Assembly (NCBI GenBank): GCA_024178355.1
Contig: JAMZNZ010000006.1
Coordinates: 310,001 to 374,000 of the forward strand
DNA: 64,000 bases
Reading direction: 5' to 3'
Source: Maricaulaceae bacterium EIL42A08
GTDB taxonomy: Bacteria; Pseudomonadota; Alphaproteobacteria; Caulobacterales; Maricaulaceae
Both the position numbers and the translations under genes were made by a program. Below the pieces are notes generated by a model. The model saw only the letters and a list, made by a program, of their open reading frames with translations. It was not told the DNA's origin and did not search any database. Below are positions 27,472 to 36,336 of the stretch, one piece after another. Each line of letters begins with the position of its first letter. Within the stretch, counting starts at the first letter, position 1.

Positions 27472-28185
27472 CTACTCCTGTGGCTTGGCCTTGACCGATT
27501 TAGGGGCAGGCGTCTTGTCCTTGAACTTGCAGATATCGGCAATCGGACAGCGCCAGCATTCCGGCGTACGCGCCTTGCACAGATAGCGCCCGTGCAGGAT
27601 CAGCCAGTGGTGCGCACCTTTGAGGTATTTCTCAGGCGTAATCCGCTCCAGACGTTCTTCGACTTCATCCGGATTCTTGCCAGGGGCCAGCCGTGTACGG
27701 TTGCCAACGCGGAAGATGTGGGTGTCGACGGCAATGGTCGGCTGACCGAACGCCTCATTGAGCACCACATTGGCGGTCTTGCGGCCCACCCCCGGCAGGC
27801 GGACCAGCTCATCACGGGTCTGGGGCACTTCGCCGCCAAACTCCTCAATGATCATTTTGGAAAGCGCGATGACATTCTTGGCCTTGTTGCGGAACAGGCC
27901 GATGGTCTTGATATGCTCGCGTACCTGATCTTCGCCCAAAGCCAGCATGGCTTCGGGCGTATCGGCGGCCGCAAACAGGCGGCGCGTGGCCTTGTTGACG
28001 CCCACATCGGTGGCCTGCGCCGACAGGGCAACGGCCACCACCAGGGTGAAAGGCGAGGTGTATTCCAGCTCGGTTTTCGGGTCCGGCATCACCTCTGACA
28101 GGCGGGCGTAAAGCTCTTCGGCCGCTTCCGGGTTCAGGCCCGGCGGACGGCGTTTGGTCTTCTTTGGTTTGGCAGGCTTTGTCAT
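27472..28185 (-). CDS. nth: Endonuclease III
   Basis: DNA glycosylase/AP lyase for oxidised pyrimidines, 237 residues. The helix-hairpin-helix LPGVGRKTANVVL carries the catalytic lysine and VDTHIFRVGNRT the catalytic aspartate. The [4Fe-4S] loop CKARTPECWRCPIADIC has the required C-x6-C-x2-C-x5-C spacing. A lysine/proline-rich extension sits at each end. The ATG at 28185 is chosen because it begins just before the basic tail (MTKPAKPKKTKRR); an upstream ATG at 28209 is possible. Confidence 0.95.
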   Translation of the reverse strand: MTKPAKPKKTKRRPPGLNPEAAEELYARLSEVMPDPKTELEYTSPFTLVVAVALSAQATDVGVNKATRRLFAAADTPEAMLALGEDQVREHIKTIGLFRNKAKNVIALSKMIIEEFGGEVPQTRDELVRLPGVGRKTANVVLNEAFGQPTIAVDTHIFRVGNRTRLAPGKNPDEVEERLERITPEKYLKGAHHWLILHGRYLCKARTPECWRCPIADICKFKDKTPAPKSVKAKPQE

Positions 28186-28312
28186 GACACAGCGAGGTAG
28201 CGGGCTCATCCGCGCTCTGCAAGAGACAAGTCGGTTTACATGCGCCGAAGGTCGGGCTTGTGGACAGGGCCCGATCATGCAAATACCCTTAACTCAAATA
28301 GGGGAATAGAGC

Positions 28313-29656
28313 ATGACTGGTCGTCGTGAGACACTTCGGGCCTTCGCCAGCCACCGCAGCCCGCGCTACACCAGCTATCCCACCGCGCCGCATTTCCACA
28401 CCGGCGTTGGCTCGGATGTGTATGGCAATTGGCTGGAGCAGCTGGATCCCGGCGAGCCGGTCTCGCTTTACCTGCATGTGCCTTATTGCCGGACGCTATG
28501 CTGGTATTGCGGCTGTAATACGCGGGCAACGACAAAGCCGGAGCCGGTGGCTGCCTATCTGGAGACACTGATGGATGAGCTTGCGCTGGTGGCGGATCGC
28601 CTGCCGTCGCGCATGATGATTTCACATCTGGCGATGGGTGGCGGCACGCCAGCGATCCTGACGCCGGGCCAGATTGATCGGCTGATGGAGCATGTGCGCG
28701 CGCGCTTTGACTTCGCCGAAGACGCCGAGCTCGCAATTGAGATCGACCCGCGTCACTTCACTCGCGAGGATGCCGAGGCGCTCGGGCGCAATGGTTTCAC
28801 CCGCGCGAGCACCGGGGTGCAGAGCTTTGATCCGGCCGTGCAAGCCGCGATCAATCGCGTCCAGCCCTTTGAGCTTGTGGAAGCCGCCTTCAACCGCCTG
28901 CGGGAGGCTGGCGTTACGCGGATCAATGCCGACCTTCTTTACGGTCTGCCAAAGCAGACGGTGGAAAGCGCGCTTGCTAGCGCTGAAGCAGCGGCGAAAC
29001 TGAACCCTAGCCGCCTGGCCGTGTTTGGATATGCCCATGTGCCCCACATGATGGCGCACCAAAAGCTGATCCTGGAGGAGGATTTGCCCGGCCCGGCCAC
29101 CCGGATTGCCCAGGCTGACGCCATGGACCACGCCCTCCGTGATGAGGGCTATCGCGCCATCGGCATCGATCACTACGCCCAGCCGGACGATCCTATGACG
29201 GTAGCACTCGACGCCGGTGTTCTGAAGCGCAACTTCCAGGGCTACACCACGGACAAGGCCCGCACGATGATCGGGCTTGGTGCTTCTGCAATCGGGGAAA
29301 ACCCGTCCGGATACATCCAGAATATTGCCGACGTGCGCAGCTGGCGGATGGCGATTGGCGAGGGGCAGCTACCGGTCGCACGCGGTGTCGCTATCAGTGC
29401 CGAAGACTACCTTCGACGGGCGATTATCGAGCGTATCATGACCGACCTGACGGTCGATGTGGTAGCCGTCGCGAACGCCCAAGGCCTTCCCGCGCCAGAC
29501 TTTGATGTCAGCGAGCTGGAAGCCGCCGGCATTGTCACCCGCTTTGGCACCTGTCTTGCGATAAACCCGGCCTACAAGCCCTTGGCGCGACTCGCGGCGG
29601 CGGCGTTTGATGCCTATCTCGCCACCGGTCCGGTCAAGCATTCGGTCTCGGTCTAG
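28313..29656 (+). CDS. hemN: Oxygen-independent coproporphyrinogen III dehydrogenase
   Basis: Radical-SAM enzyme converting coproporphyrinogen III to protoporphyrinogen IX for haem synthesis without oxygen, 447 residues. The N-terminal RYTSYPTAPHF and LYLHVPYCRTLCWYCGCNT hold the C-x3-C-x2-C cluster ligands plus the extra cysteine that marks true HemN. MGGGTPAIL and STGVQSFDPAVQAAINRVQ follow, and the HemN C-terminal domain is complete (ERIMTDLTVD). I see no convincing FNR box in the 127 bases upstream. Its end overlaps the convergent btuD by four bases (CTAG). Confidence 0.95.
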   Translation: MTGRRETLRAFASHRSPRYTSYPTAPHFHTGVGSDVYGNWLEQLDPGEPVSLYLHVPYCRTLCWYCGCNTRATTKPEPVAAYLETLMDELALVADRLPSRMMISHLAMGGGTPAILTPGQIDRLMEHVRARFDFAEDAELAIEIDPRHFTREDAEALGRNGFTRASTGVQSFDPAVQAAINRVQPFELVEAAFNRLREAGVTRINADLLYGLPKQTVESALASAEAAAKLNPSRLAVFGYAHVPHMMAHQKLILEEDLPGPATRIAQADAMDHALRDEGYRAIGIDHYAQPDDPMTVALDAGVLKRNFQGYTTDKARTMIGLGASAIGENPSGYIQNIADVRSWRMAIGEGQLPVARGVAISAEDYLRRAIIERIMTDLTVDVVAVANAQGLPAPDFDVSELEAAGIVTRFGTCLAINPAYKPLARLAAAAFDAYLATGPVKHSVSV

Positions 29657-30405
29657 GCCGGATCAAATCCACCGTCGGTGCGGCGCTTGATCCGGAAGAC
29701 GGTCGAGAGTGTTGCATCGTCAAGCACTGAACGCGCATTGCCGACCGCGACGAGCTTGCCCTCGTCCAGCACGGCAATCCGGTCAGACATGCGTTCAGCC
29801 AGCGTCAGATCGTGGAGTGCCACCAGCACGGCCTTGCCGTCACCGGCTTCTGCTTTCAGCGCGGCGAGGGCGTCTAGCTGATGGCGTGGATCAAGCGCGG
29901 CAGCGGGCTCGTCGGCGATCAGTAATGGGGCGCTGGATGCGAGCAATCGCGCCAGATGTAGCCGGGCTTGCTCCCCACCGGACAGATCGCGCACAGGCCG
30001 ATCCCTGAAAGCAGTGGCATTGGCTTTTTCAAGCGCTGCGTCGACGGCGTCACGATCACCGGCTTCGAGCTGGTCGTAAGCCCGTCCTCCGCCCCAGGCA
30101 TAGCGTCCTAACGCAACCAGATCGCCGCCCAGAAGCGACCACGCGACTGACCGCTCCTGCGCCAGATAGCTCGCGAGTCGAGCGCGTTCAGCCGGGGCGA
30201 GCGCGGTCAGATCGGCCCCGCCGAGGGTGATTGTTCCGGTGGCTGGAATGAGTCCGAGCGCTGCGCGCATCAGCGTGGTCTTGCCTGCACCATTTGGACC
30301 GACCAGCGCCAGCACTTCGCCGGGCTTCACGCTCAGGCTCACGCCGCTCAGTGCCTGCTGGCGGCCAAGCTGCGCGGAGACGGATTCAAGGACAAGCGCG
30401 CTCAC
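29653..30405 (-). CDS. btuD: ABC transporter ATPase, cobalamin uptake (BtuD-like)
   Basis: 250-residue ATP-binding subunit with Walker A GPNGAGKTT, the Q-loop (YLAQERS), signature DLSGGEQARLHLARLLA, Walker B LLIADEPAAALDP and the H-loop (VALHDLTLAERM). By sequence alone it could serve haem, iron-siderophore or B12. The cobalamin riboswitch at the head of the operon makes B12 the likely substrate. The start overlaps the permease gene by four bases. Confidence 0.88.
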   Translation of the reverse strand: MSALVLESVSAQLGRQQALSGVSLSVKPGEVLALVGPNGAGKTTLMRAALGLIPATGTITLGGADLTALAPAERARLASYLAQERSVAWSLLGGDLVALGRYAWGGGRAYDQLEAGDRDAVDAALEKANATAFRDRPVRDLSGGEQARLHLARLLASSAPLLIADEPAAALDPRHQLDALAALKAEAGDGKAVLVALHDLTLAERMSDRIAVLDEGKLVAVGNARSVLDDATLSTVFRIKRRTDGGFDPA

Positions 30406-31391
30406 TGGCCAATCCCCCGATTGCGGGCGGCAATCCAGATGAAGGCGGGTGCTCCGATCAGGGCAGCCATCACGCCAAGACGCAATTCCTGATCCAGCGG
30501 TGCAAGACGCAGGACCAGATCCGCCAGCGACAGCAGCACACCCGCCAAAAGGGCGCTGGGCCAGATCAGGCGGGCCGGGTCATGGTTTACAAAGGGGCGG
30601 ATCAGGTGCGGGGCCACAATGCCAACAAAGCCAATCACGCCAGCCACCGCGACGGCCGCTCCGGTCAAAAGCGCTGTCCCGAGCACAGTGAGCAGCCGGA
30701 TGCGTCCTACGTCTGCCCCGAGGCTCGCCGCCGTTTCCTCGCCAAGGCTCAAGGATCGCAGGCCCGGTGCCGCAAGGGCCAAAAGCACGGCTCCAGCCAC
30801 CCAGAACGGCGCGGCAAATCCCAGATCAACCCAGGACCGGTTCGCTACAGAACCCAGCATCCAGGTGATGAGATCAGCAATGGCAAAGGGGTTGGGGGCC
30901 AGATTGATGGTCAGCGCGGTGAGCGCGCCAGCAAAGCTCGACAGGCCAACCCCGGCAAGGATCAGACCCACGGGCCCCAGTCGCCCGGCCCCCAGAACTG
31001 CCAGTACGGCTGTGGCGGCCAGCGCCCCAATGAGCGCTAATGCCGGCAGAGCGAAGGCCGACAGGCTCGCCAGTCCGAAATAAAGTGCGATCACAGCCCC
31101 CAGCGATGCACTGGCTGAAACGCCGAGCACACCGGGGTCGGCCAGCGGATTGCGAAGCAGGCCTTGAAGCGCGGCACCGCTAGCTCCCAGAGCCGCTCCG
31201 GTCAGAAAGGCCGCCAGCGCACGCGGCAGGCGGATTTCCCAGATGATCACGGCGGTCGTGGCATCGCCCGCGCCAAACAGTCCGGCGAGGGTTTGCTCAA
31301 GGCCCAGGTCTGCCGTACCGTTCGCCACCGACAGAACAAGCGTCACAAGGCTGGCGATCCCTAAAGCGATGAGGAGGCGCACCGGTTTCAT
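30402..31391 (-). CDS. btuC: ABC transporter permease, cobalamin uptake (BtuC-like)
   Basis: 329-residue FecCD/BtuC-family permease with about ten membrane helices. Characteristic segments are IWEIRLPRALAAFLTGAALGASGAALQGLLRNPLADPGVLGVSASASLGAV near the N-terminus and GVIGFVGIVAPHLIRPFVNHDPARLIWPSALLAGVLLSLADLV, which holds the coupling region for the ATPase. Four-base overlaps with btuF and btuD indicate one transcript. Confidence 0.9.
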   Translation of the reverse strand: MKPVRLLIALGIASLVTLVLSVANGTADLGLEQTLAGLFGAGDATTAVIIWEIRLPRALAAFLTGAALGASGAALQGLLRNPLADPGVLGVSASASLGAVIALYFGLASLSAFALPALALIGALAATAVLAVLGAGRLGPVGLILAGVGLSSFAGALTALTINLAPNPFAIADLITWMLGSVANRSWVDLGFAAPFWVAGAVLLALAAPGLRSLSLGEETAASLGADVGRIRLLTVLGTALLTGAAVAVAGVIGFVGIVAPHLIRPFVNHDPARLIWPSALLAGVLLSLADLVLRLAPLDQELRLGVMAALIGAPAFIWIAARNRGIGQ

Positions 31392-32200
31392 TCAGCCTCC
31401 AGCGCATCTGCGGCGTCTCTCAAATCACCGGCAGCCTCTGCCAGCATCCATGTGCCGCAGGAAGTGCGGGCACCGTCCATTTCAAGCCGCGGCGTGTCCC
31501 CGATCAGGCGCTTAAACACCGGATGACTTGCGACCGCCCACCCGTCAGGAGGTGCGCTCTGATCGTCCATGAACGCCGTCACGACCAGCTCTGGCGTCTC
31601 CTGCGCCAGCTGCTCCAGCGGCAGGCTGCGCCAGCCCGTGCCGGGTGCAGCGTTTTCCAGACCCGCAGCTTCTAGTGTCGCGTCGATGAGCGTGCCAGCC
31701 CCAGTCGTGGCCCCCGAGGGTGTCAGATATAGCGCTGAGCGGTCAGACGTGCCGGTCATCGCCGAGAGATGGGCGTTCATTTCCGTGATCAAGATTTCGC
31801 CGCGCTCTGACTGGCCCAGCGCCGCGGCTGTGGCGCGAACATTGTTACGAATACCGTCAAAGTCATTGGCGAAGCCGATCTGGTAGACTTCAAGGCCGAG
31901 CCGTTCAAAAAAATTGAGGGTGCGCGCGTCCCCGCCATAGCTGCGCACGATGAGGTCGGGCTGGAGCGCCAGAACCTCTTCAGCTGTCGCTCTCAGTTGA
32001 GGAAGGCCCTCGGCCTGATCGCGCAGGGCGGAGTGGGCGTCATCAGCCTGGGGGGAGACGGCCAGAATGTCCTCCCTGTCAGCCAGGGCGATAACGAACT
32101 GATCGGCGCAGAAATCCAGCGATACCACGCGCGGTGGGCTCGCCTCGGCGGTGGCCAGAGCGAGCCCTGAAAGCGCGGTGATGAGGGTTATGGATGCCAT
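31388..32200 (-). CDS. btuF: Periplasmic cobalamin-binding protein (BtuF-like)
   Basis: 270-residue class III binding protein. The signal peptide (ITALSGLALATAEA) is followed by RVVSLDFCADQFVIALADREDILAVSP, typical of BtuF/FhuD-like proteins, and by ALQPDLIVRSYGG. It would deliver B12 from the outer-membrane receptor to BtuCD. The start overlaps the receptor gene by 13 bases. Ligand identity rests on the operon's riboswitch. Confidence 0.87.
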   Translation of the reverse strand: MASITLITALSGLALATAEASPPRVVSLDFCADQFVIALADREDILAVSPQADDAHSALRDQAEGLPQLRATAEEVLALQPDLIVRSYGGDARTLNFFERLGLEVYQIGFANDFDGIRNNVRATAAALGQSERGEILITEMNAHLSAMTGTSDRSALYLTPSGATTGAGTLIDATLEAAGLENAAPGTGWRSLPLEQLAQETPELVVTAFMDDQSAPPDGWAVASHPVFKRLIGDTPRLEMDGARTSCGTWMLAEAAGDLRDAADALEAE

Positions 32201-34101
32201 CTTACCCCAACCGATACCGTGCGCGGCGCGCCTGCGAAAGCGGCCGGTTGCTCGTAGGTTTTATCGAACGCATTCGCGATACGGGCAAACAGCTGGACAT
32301 CGTCACGGAGGTCGAAGTGTCCAGATATGTCCAGCAGCTGGTAGCTGTCGACCTGGCCCGAACCACTGACGAAGAAGCCGTCATCGTCGTAAGTGACGTC
32401 CAGCCGTTCACCGGTATGGGTGAGGCGAGTGCTGAGCGTCAGCCGCTCGCTCGCCTGCCAGCTGAGGCTTGCGCTCACCGCGTGCTCAGGCCGGCGAAGG
32501 AGCGCTACACCGGTGTCGCCGTTGGTGGCGTCGGTGTGGGTGTAATCAAGGCGGGCCTGAAGCCCTGTGATGGGCGTGATGGCGGCATAAAGCTCGTAGC
32601 CGGTCAGATCGGCCTTGCCGATATTCTGATTGGTGCCGGTAAAGGTGGTAAAATCAAACACGGTCTCGATCAGGTTTTCGATCTCGCCGTCATACCACGC
32701 TCCACCAAACTGGACGTCGGTGCCGTCCAGCAGCAGCTCTGTATCAAAGCCAATCTCGATGGTTTCGCCCTCTTCCGGCGTAAGGTCTGGATTGGGGGTG
32801 ATGAAGGCCGAGCTCGCAAAGCGTTCAGACAGGGTCGGCGCTTTAAAGCTGGTGCCCCAGCTGGCGCGCAGCCGTGTGGAGATCGCCTCAATGGCCCAAA
32901 CGGCTCCGATATTGTGTGTGGTCTGAGAGCCGAAGCGCTCATAGTCGTCGTGGCGCAGCGATCCGGTAAGGGTCACTTCACCCAGCGTTGCCTGACCGAT
33001 CACATAGCCCGACAGGCCGTATTCGCTCACGCTCAAGGGCACATTGAAGGCGGTGTCAGTCGCAATGGTCTCATCCTGCCAGTCGAGCCCAAGGGTCAGG
33101 ACCGGGCTTAGCGCACCGCCCGGCGCAAAACTTGCCCGCGCCTCAGCGAAGTTACGCTCGCTGTCATAGGTGTCGGTGAGCGCGTTAGCGTCATAGCTAT
33201 CGAGCGCGGTCTCGACACGGCCAGCGCGCAGCCGCGTGGTCAGGGTTTCGGTTTCGTGAGTGAGGCCAACGGCGACAATCTGCAGCCTATCTTCGCTTTC
33301 AAGGTCGGGATCATCGGCGCGCTGGAAGCCAGACGGGCCGCCGGAAAAGGTATCGAATTCCACCTGGCTTTCTCGCCAGCGATAGAGCGCGTCGGCTTCA
33401 AGCCCATCAGTCAGGTCCACCTCACTGCGAAGGGTCGCGGTACGGAACCGGGCTCCGTCTTCATCACCATTCGCGGTCGACAGGCGTGCTGGGGTGACGT
33501 CATAGCCGTCCGTGTCCATCAGCTCGACGGATGCGCCGATCCGCCAGCGATCGCCGCCATAGCCAAGCCCGGCATTGGCGCGGCGGGTGTTCAATTCGCC
33601 CAGCTCGGCCGAGCCATAGGCCTGAACGCTCTCATCTGGTAGCGCACGCGGCAGGATATTGATCACCCCGCCCACAGCGTCCGAGCCGTAAATGGAGGAG
33701 AGCGGCCCGCGCACAATCTCGACGCGTCCGGCGTCGCCCAGCGTGTCTGAGCCAGGATTGAAAACGCCCGTCGCAGAGCTCGCGTCATTGATGCGGATGC
33801 CGTCATAAAGCGCGAGCGTATGCTTGGCGTTGGCCCCGCGAAAAAACAAGCTGGTCAACGAGCCGGCCGGGCCAGACTGAACCGCCTGAACACCAGGCAC
33901 GGTGGCTAGCAATTCTGCCAGCGTCGCGATTGCTTCCAGCTCAATCTGATCGCGATCGATCAGCGTCGCTGTTGCGGGCAGGGTGTCTGCCTCGGTGGCG
34001 ATACGCGTTGTGGTGATGAGAATGCGATCAGCCTCTTCAGCCAGGCTGAAGGGAGTGAGCGCAAGGGTCAGCGCGATGGCACTGACAGATGTCCTGAACA
34101 T
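32188..34101 (-). CDS. btuB: TonB-dependent cobalamin receptor (BtuB-like)
   Basis: 637-residue outer-membrane receptor, close to E. coli BtuB in length. A signal peptide (ALTLALTPFSLAEEA) precedes a TonB-box-like ILITTTRIATEADTLPATATLIDRDQIE. The plug follows (LAELLATVPGVQAVQSGPAGSLTSLFFRGANAKHTLALYDGIRINDASSATGVFNPGSDTLGDAGRVEIVRGPLSSIYGSDAVGGVINI). The barrel ends RTVSVGVRWHP rather than in Phe. It is the first gene of the B12 uptake operon, 160 bases behind the cobalamin riboswitch. The ribosome site is weak, consistent with riboswitch control of translation. Confidence 0.92.
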   Translation of the reverse strand: MFRTSVSAIALTLALTPFSLAEEADRILITTTRIATEADTLPATATLIDRDQIELEAIATLAELLATVPGVQAVQSGPAGSLTSLFFRGANAKHTLALYDGIRINDASSATGVFNPGSDTLGDAGRVEIVRGPLSSIYGSDAVGGVINILPRALPDESVQAYGSAELGELNTRRANAGLGYGGDRWRIGASVELMDTDGYDVTPARLSTANGDEDGARFRTATLRSEVDLTDGLEADALYRWRESQVEFDTFSGGPSGFQRADDPDLESEDRLQIVAVGLTHETETLTTRLRAGRVETALDSYDANALTDTYDSERNFAEARASFAPGGALSPVLTLGLDWQDETIATDTAFNVPLSVSEYGLSGYVIGQATLGEVTLTGSLRHDDYERFGSQTTHNIGAVWAIEAISTRLRASWGTSFKAPTLSERFASSAFITPNPDLTPEEGETIEIGFDTELLLDGTDVQFGGAWYDGEIENLIETVFDFTTFTGTNQNIGKADLTGYELYAAITPITGLQARLDYTHTDATNGDTGVALLRRPEHAVSASLSWQASERLTLSTRLTHTGERLDVTYDDDGFFVSGSGQVDSYQLLDISGHFDLRDDVQLFARIANAFDKTYEQPAAFAGAPRTVSVGVRWHP

Positions 34102-34261
34102 CGATGTTTCCGTTCATAGCACCCGCCGTGAGCCAGCACGGGTGTGAAGCGACACGGTGCCCCTGCTTTCGCAGCGCTCACGCACCGATGTGCGTCGCTT
34201 CAAACGGAATAATCCCGCGTCCTGAACGGTGTGCTCCCGCACCGCGAACGAGCGACCGTGG

Positions 34262-34450
34262 CGGCAGGTCTCCTGGCTTGCAGGTCATTGCCTCGTGTCG
34301 CGCGGCCTTCCCAGGATCGCTCCCAGTGGCTTTTGTGCGCGCAAGGCTCGCTGCTCACAGTAGCGGGCACTGCTCCGGACCTGACCCGTGGCGGGTCGCA
34401 CCGGTATTCCCTCTTCGCTCCCTCGCGGGAGAACCGTCACAGGTCAAGGC
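34262..34450 (-). promoter_or_regulatory. Cobalamin riboswitch
   Basis: On the minus strand the B12-riboswitch blocks appear in order: GGGAATACCGGTGCGAC (the family's conserved GGGAA-CGGTG region), AGCAGTGCCCGCTACTGTGA (the B12-box-adjacent core), GCCACTGG...CCTGGGAAGGC, and finally ATGACCTGCAAGCCAGGAGACCTGCC, the most conserved B12 box. It precedes btuB. Between it and btuB are two hairpins that could form the expression platform: 34149-34198 (GCGAC/GTCGC with CGGTGC/GCACCG) and 34120-34144 (CACCCG/CGGGTG), close to the start codon. Confidence 0.93.
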
Positions 34451-34486
34451 ATAAGCCCATAGGCTTTGTAGGGTCAAGAGCCAAGC

Positions 34487-34525
34487 GGTCAGGAGGAAGA
34501 TCTTTGTCGGGGCTCCCTCCTGACC
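34487..34525 (-). terminator. Hairpin downstream of the MFS sugar permease
   Basis: GGTCAGGAGG (34487-34496) pairs with CCTCCTGACC (34516-34525), a 10-bp stem 9 bases after the permease stop. No T-run follows on the minus strand, so termination is only a possibility. It separates this gene from the riboswitch transcript. Confidence 0.4.
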
Positions 34526-34533
34526 GGTGATCT

Positions 34534-36054
34534 TTACTCCTCGTGGGCCGGGATGAACTGGCCCTTGCCGGGAACCAGCGTCAGAGCTACGGCGGCGCAC
34601 ACCAGAGCGCCTGCGGCTACAAACAGGGTATAAATCGCACTCCCGCCCAGGAAGAGTGACAGCACTGTTCCCATGACGCCGGCCACCATCATCTGGGGCA
34701 GCACGATGAAGAAATTGAAGATGCCCATATAGATTCCCATCTTCTTGACCGGCAGGCTGTCGGACAGGATGGCGTAGGGCATTGTCAGGATGGAGCCCCA
34801 GGCCATGCCAATCCCGATCATCGGGATCCATAACAGGGTCGGATCAGAGATGATGTAGAAGCTGGCGTAGGACGCTGCTCCGGCTAGCAGGCTGACCGCA
34901 TGGGCAATGCGCCGGTTCGACATTCGCGCAACATAGGGCAGCAGCAACGCCCAGATCGCCGCCACGACATTGTAAACTGCAAACAGGATGCCGACCCAGT
35001 TTGCGCCCTCGTTATAGAGGTCAGAGGTCGTGTCCGTAGTGCCGTAATGGAAGGCGGTCACCGCCGGGGTCGTGTAGACCCACATGATGAACAGAGCGAA
35101 CCAGGAGAAGAACTGAACGACGGCCAGGCGCTGCATGACCTTGGGCATGGCGACCAGGTCGCTCATGATGTGAACGACAATATTGTCGCTGCTTTTAAGC
35201 TGCTTGAACAGCGCGGTGAGGATGAACATCACGCCCACGCCGCCAATGGTGATGGAGATTACCAGAAGCTGTGGCGACAACTCAAAGCGCCAGATCGCGA
35301 TGCTGGCCACCAGACCGGCCATGAAGAAGCTGAACCCATTGGCGAGGAAATACCCGACCGAGCGCGGCTTGATGGTTTCCTGAACCGCATCCTCGCGGAA
35401 CAGGCTAGGTGGCTCTTTGAAGCTGGCGAGCTCTTCAGGTGTGTATTCTTTTGTAGAAACGATGGTCCAGCCAACCGCCAGCAGAACGGCGGCGGCACCA
35501 ATATAGAAGGAGAAGAGCACCGCATCGGGCACGATGCCGGGATCCGCCGTGGAGGCCACGCCCAGCTGGGTCAACGCCCACGGGGCAATGGATGCCAGCG
35601 CAGCACCGGTACCGATGAAGATTGTCTGCATGGCGAAGCCGCGGGTACGCTGCTGGCTTGGCAGCATGTCGCCGACGAAAGCCCTGAAAGGCTCCATCGT
35701 TATGTTGATCGACGCATCAAGCAGCCAGAACAACGCCACAGCGAGCCACAGATAGGGGGAGTTTGGCAGGAAGATCAGGGCAATTGTGGTCAGGACGGCA
35801 CCGGCGAGGAAGTAGGGGCGACGTCGACCCATGGGCCCCCAGGTCCGGTCGGAGAAATGGCCGACAATGGGCTGAACCAGCAGACCGGTTACCGGGCCGG
35901 CCAGCCAGTAAATGGCCAGGTTGGACACGTCTGCGCCCATGGTCTGGAAGATGCGGCTGATATTCGCGCCTTGCAGAGCCAGAGCGATCTGAACACCAAA
36001 GAAGCCAAACGAAATATTCCAGATCGACCAGAAGCCCAAAGTTGGTTTCTGCAT
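34534..36054 (-). CDS. MFS sugar (maltose/sucrose-type) permease
   Basis: 506-residue inner-membrane protein of the glycoside-pentoside/SUT-like MFS group. It starts KPTLGFWSIWNISFGFFGVQIALALQGANISRIFQTMGADVSNLAIYWLAGPVTGLLVQPIVGHFSDRTWGPMGRRRPY, in which the motif after helix 2 (GHFSDRTWGPMGRRRPYFLAGA) is diagnostic. Linked to a LacI regulator, a GH13 glucosidase and a TonB receptor, it most likely imports alpha-glucosides such as maltose with protons. The ATG at 36054 is preceded by AAGGGGAGG; upstream in-frame codons to 36147 lie in the promoter region. Confidence 0.9.
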   Translation of the reverse strand: MQKPTLGFWSIWNISFGFFGVQIALALQGANISRIFQTMGADVSNLAIYWLAGPVTGLLVQPIVGHFSDRTWGPMGRRRPYFLAGAVLTTIALIFLPNSPYLWLAVALFWLLDASINITMEPFRAFVGDMLPSQQRTRGFAMQTIFIGTGAALASIAPWALTQLGVASTADPGIVPDAVLFSFYIGAAAVLLAVGWTIVSTKEYTPEELASFKEPPSLFREDAVQETIKPRSVGYFLANGFSFFMAGLVASIAIWRFELSPQLLVISITIGGVGVMFILTALFKQLKSSDNIVVHIMSDLVAMPKVMQRLAVVQFFSWFALFIMWVYTTPAVTAFHYGTTDTTSDLYNEGANWVGILFAVYNVVAAIWALLLPYVARMSNRRIAHAVSLLAGAASYASFYIISDPTLLWIPMIGIGMAWGSILTMPYAILSDSLPVKKMGIYMGIFNFFIVLPQMMVAGVMGTVLSLFLGGSAIYTLFVAAGALVCAAVALTLVPGKGQFIPAHEE

Positions 36055-36270
36055 GACCCTCCCCTTAAGCCTTGTAAATTTTTTGCAGAGTTTGACGAAA
36101 TGTGTCCTCGAAGTCGAGAAAATATACCCGAATTCGGATGCGACCAAATAACCTTATATTTTACATATATATAAAGGGTTATAGTGAGGCTGGATTATCA
36201 GATTTCTGATCAATCTCTCAATTTAAAGAGGGTCTAGATCAAAAAAAATTGGCTCTGATTTCGCAGAAAT

Positions 36271-36295
36271 TTGCGTTGCAATTTTGCGTGCAAAA
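36271..36295. promoter_or_regulatory. Palindromic operator candidates for the LacI regulator
   Basis: Two adjacent TTGC/GCAA palindromes lie between the divergent permease and regulator genes: TTGC-GTT-GCAA (36271-36281) and TTTTGC-GT-GCAAAA (36282-36295), 42 bases before the lacI-type ATG. Similar TTGC/GCAA palindromes sit before the TonB receptor (39076-39241). LacI-family proteins bind such palindromes, so autoregulation and control of the locus are likely. Confidence 0.6.
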
Positions 36296-36336
36296 ATGCA
36301 AATTGCGGATGATCGGTTACGGCATGAGGGTGTGAG

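Noticed and set aside
28186-28312. FNR/anaerobic box before hemN
   Set aside because: I looked for TTGAT-N4-ATCAA and found no acceptable match.
30294-31040. Plus-strand open frame opposite btuC
   Set aside because: Low-complexity Gln/Gly/Arg-rich translation antisense to a clear permease.
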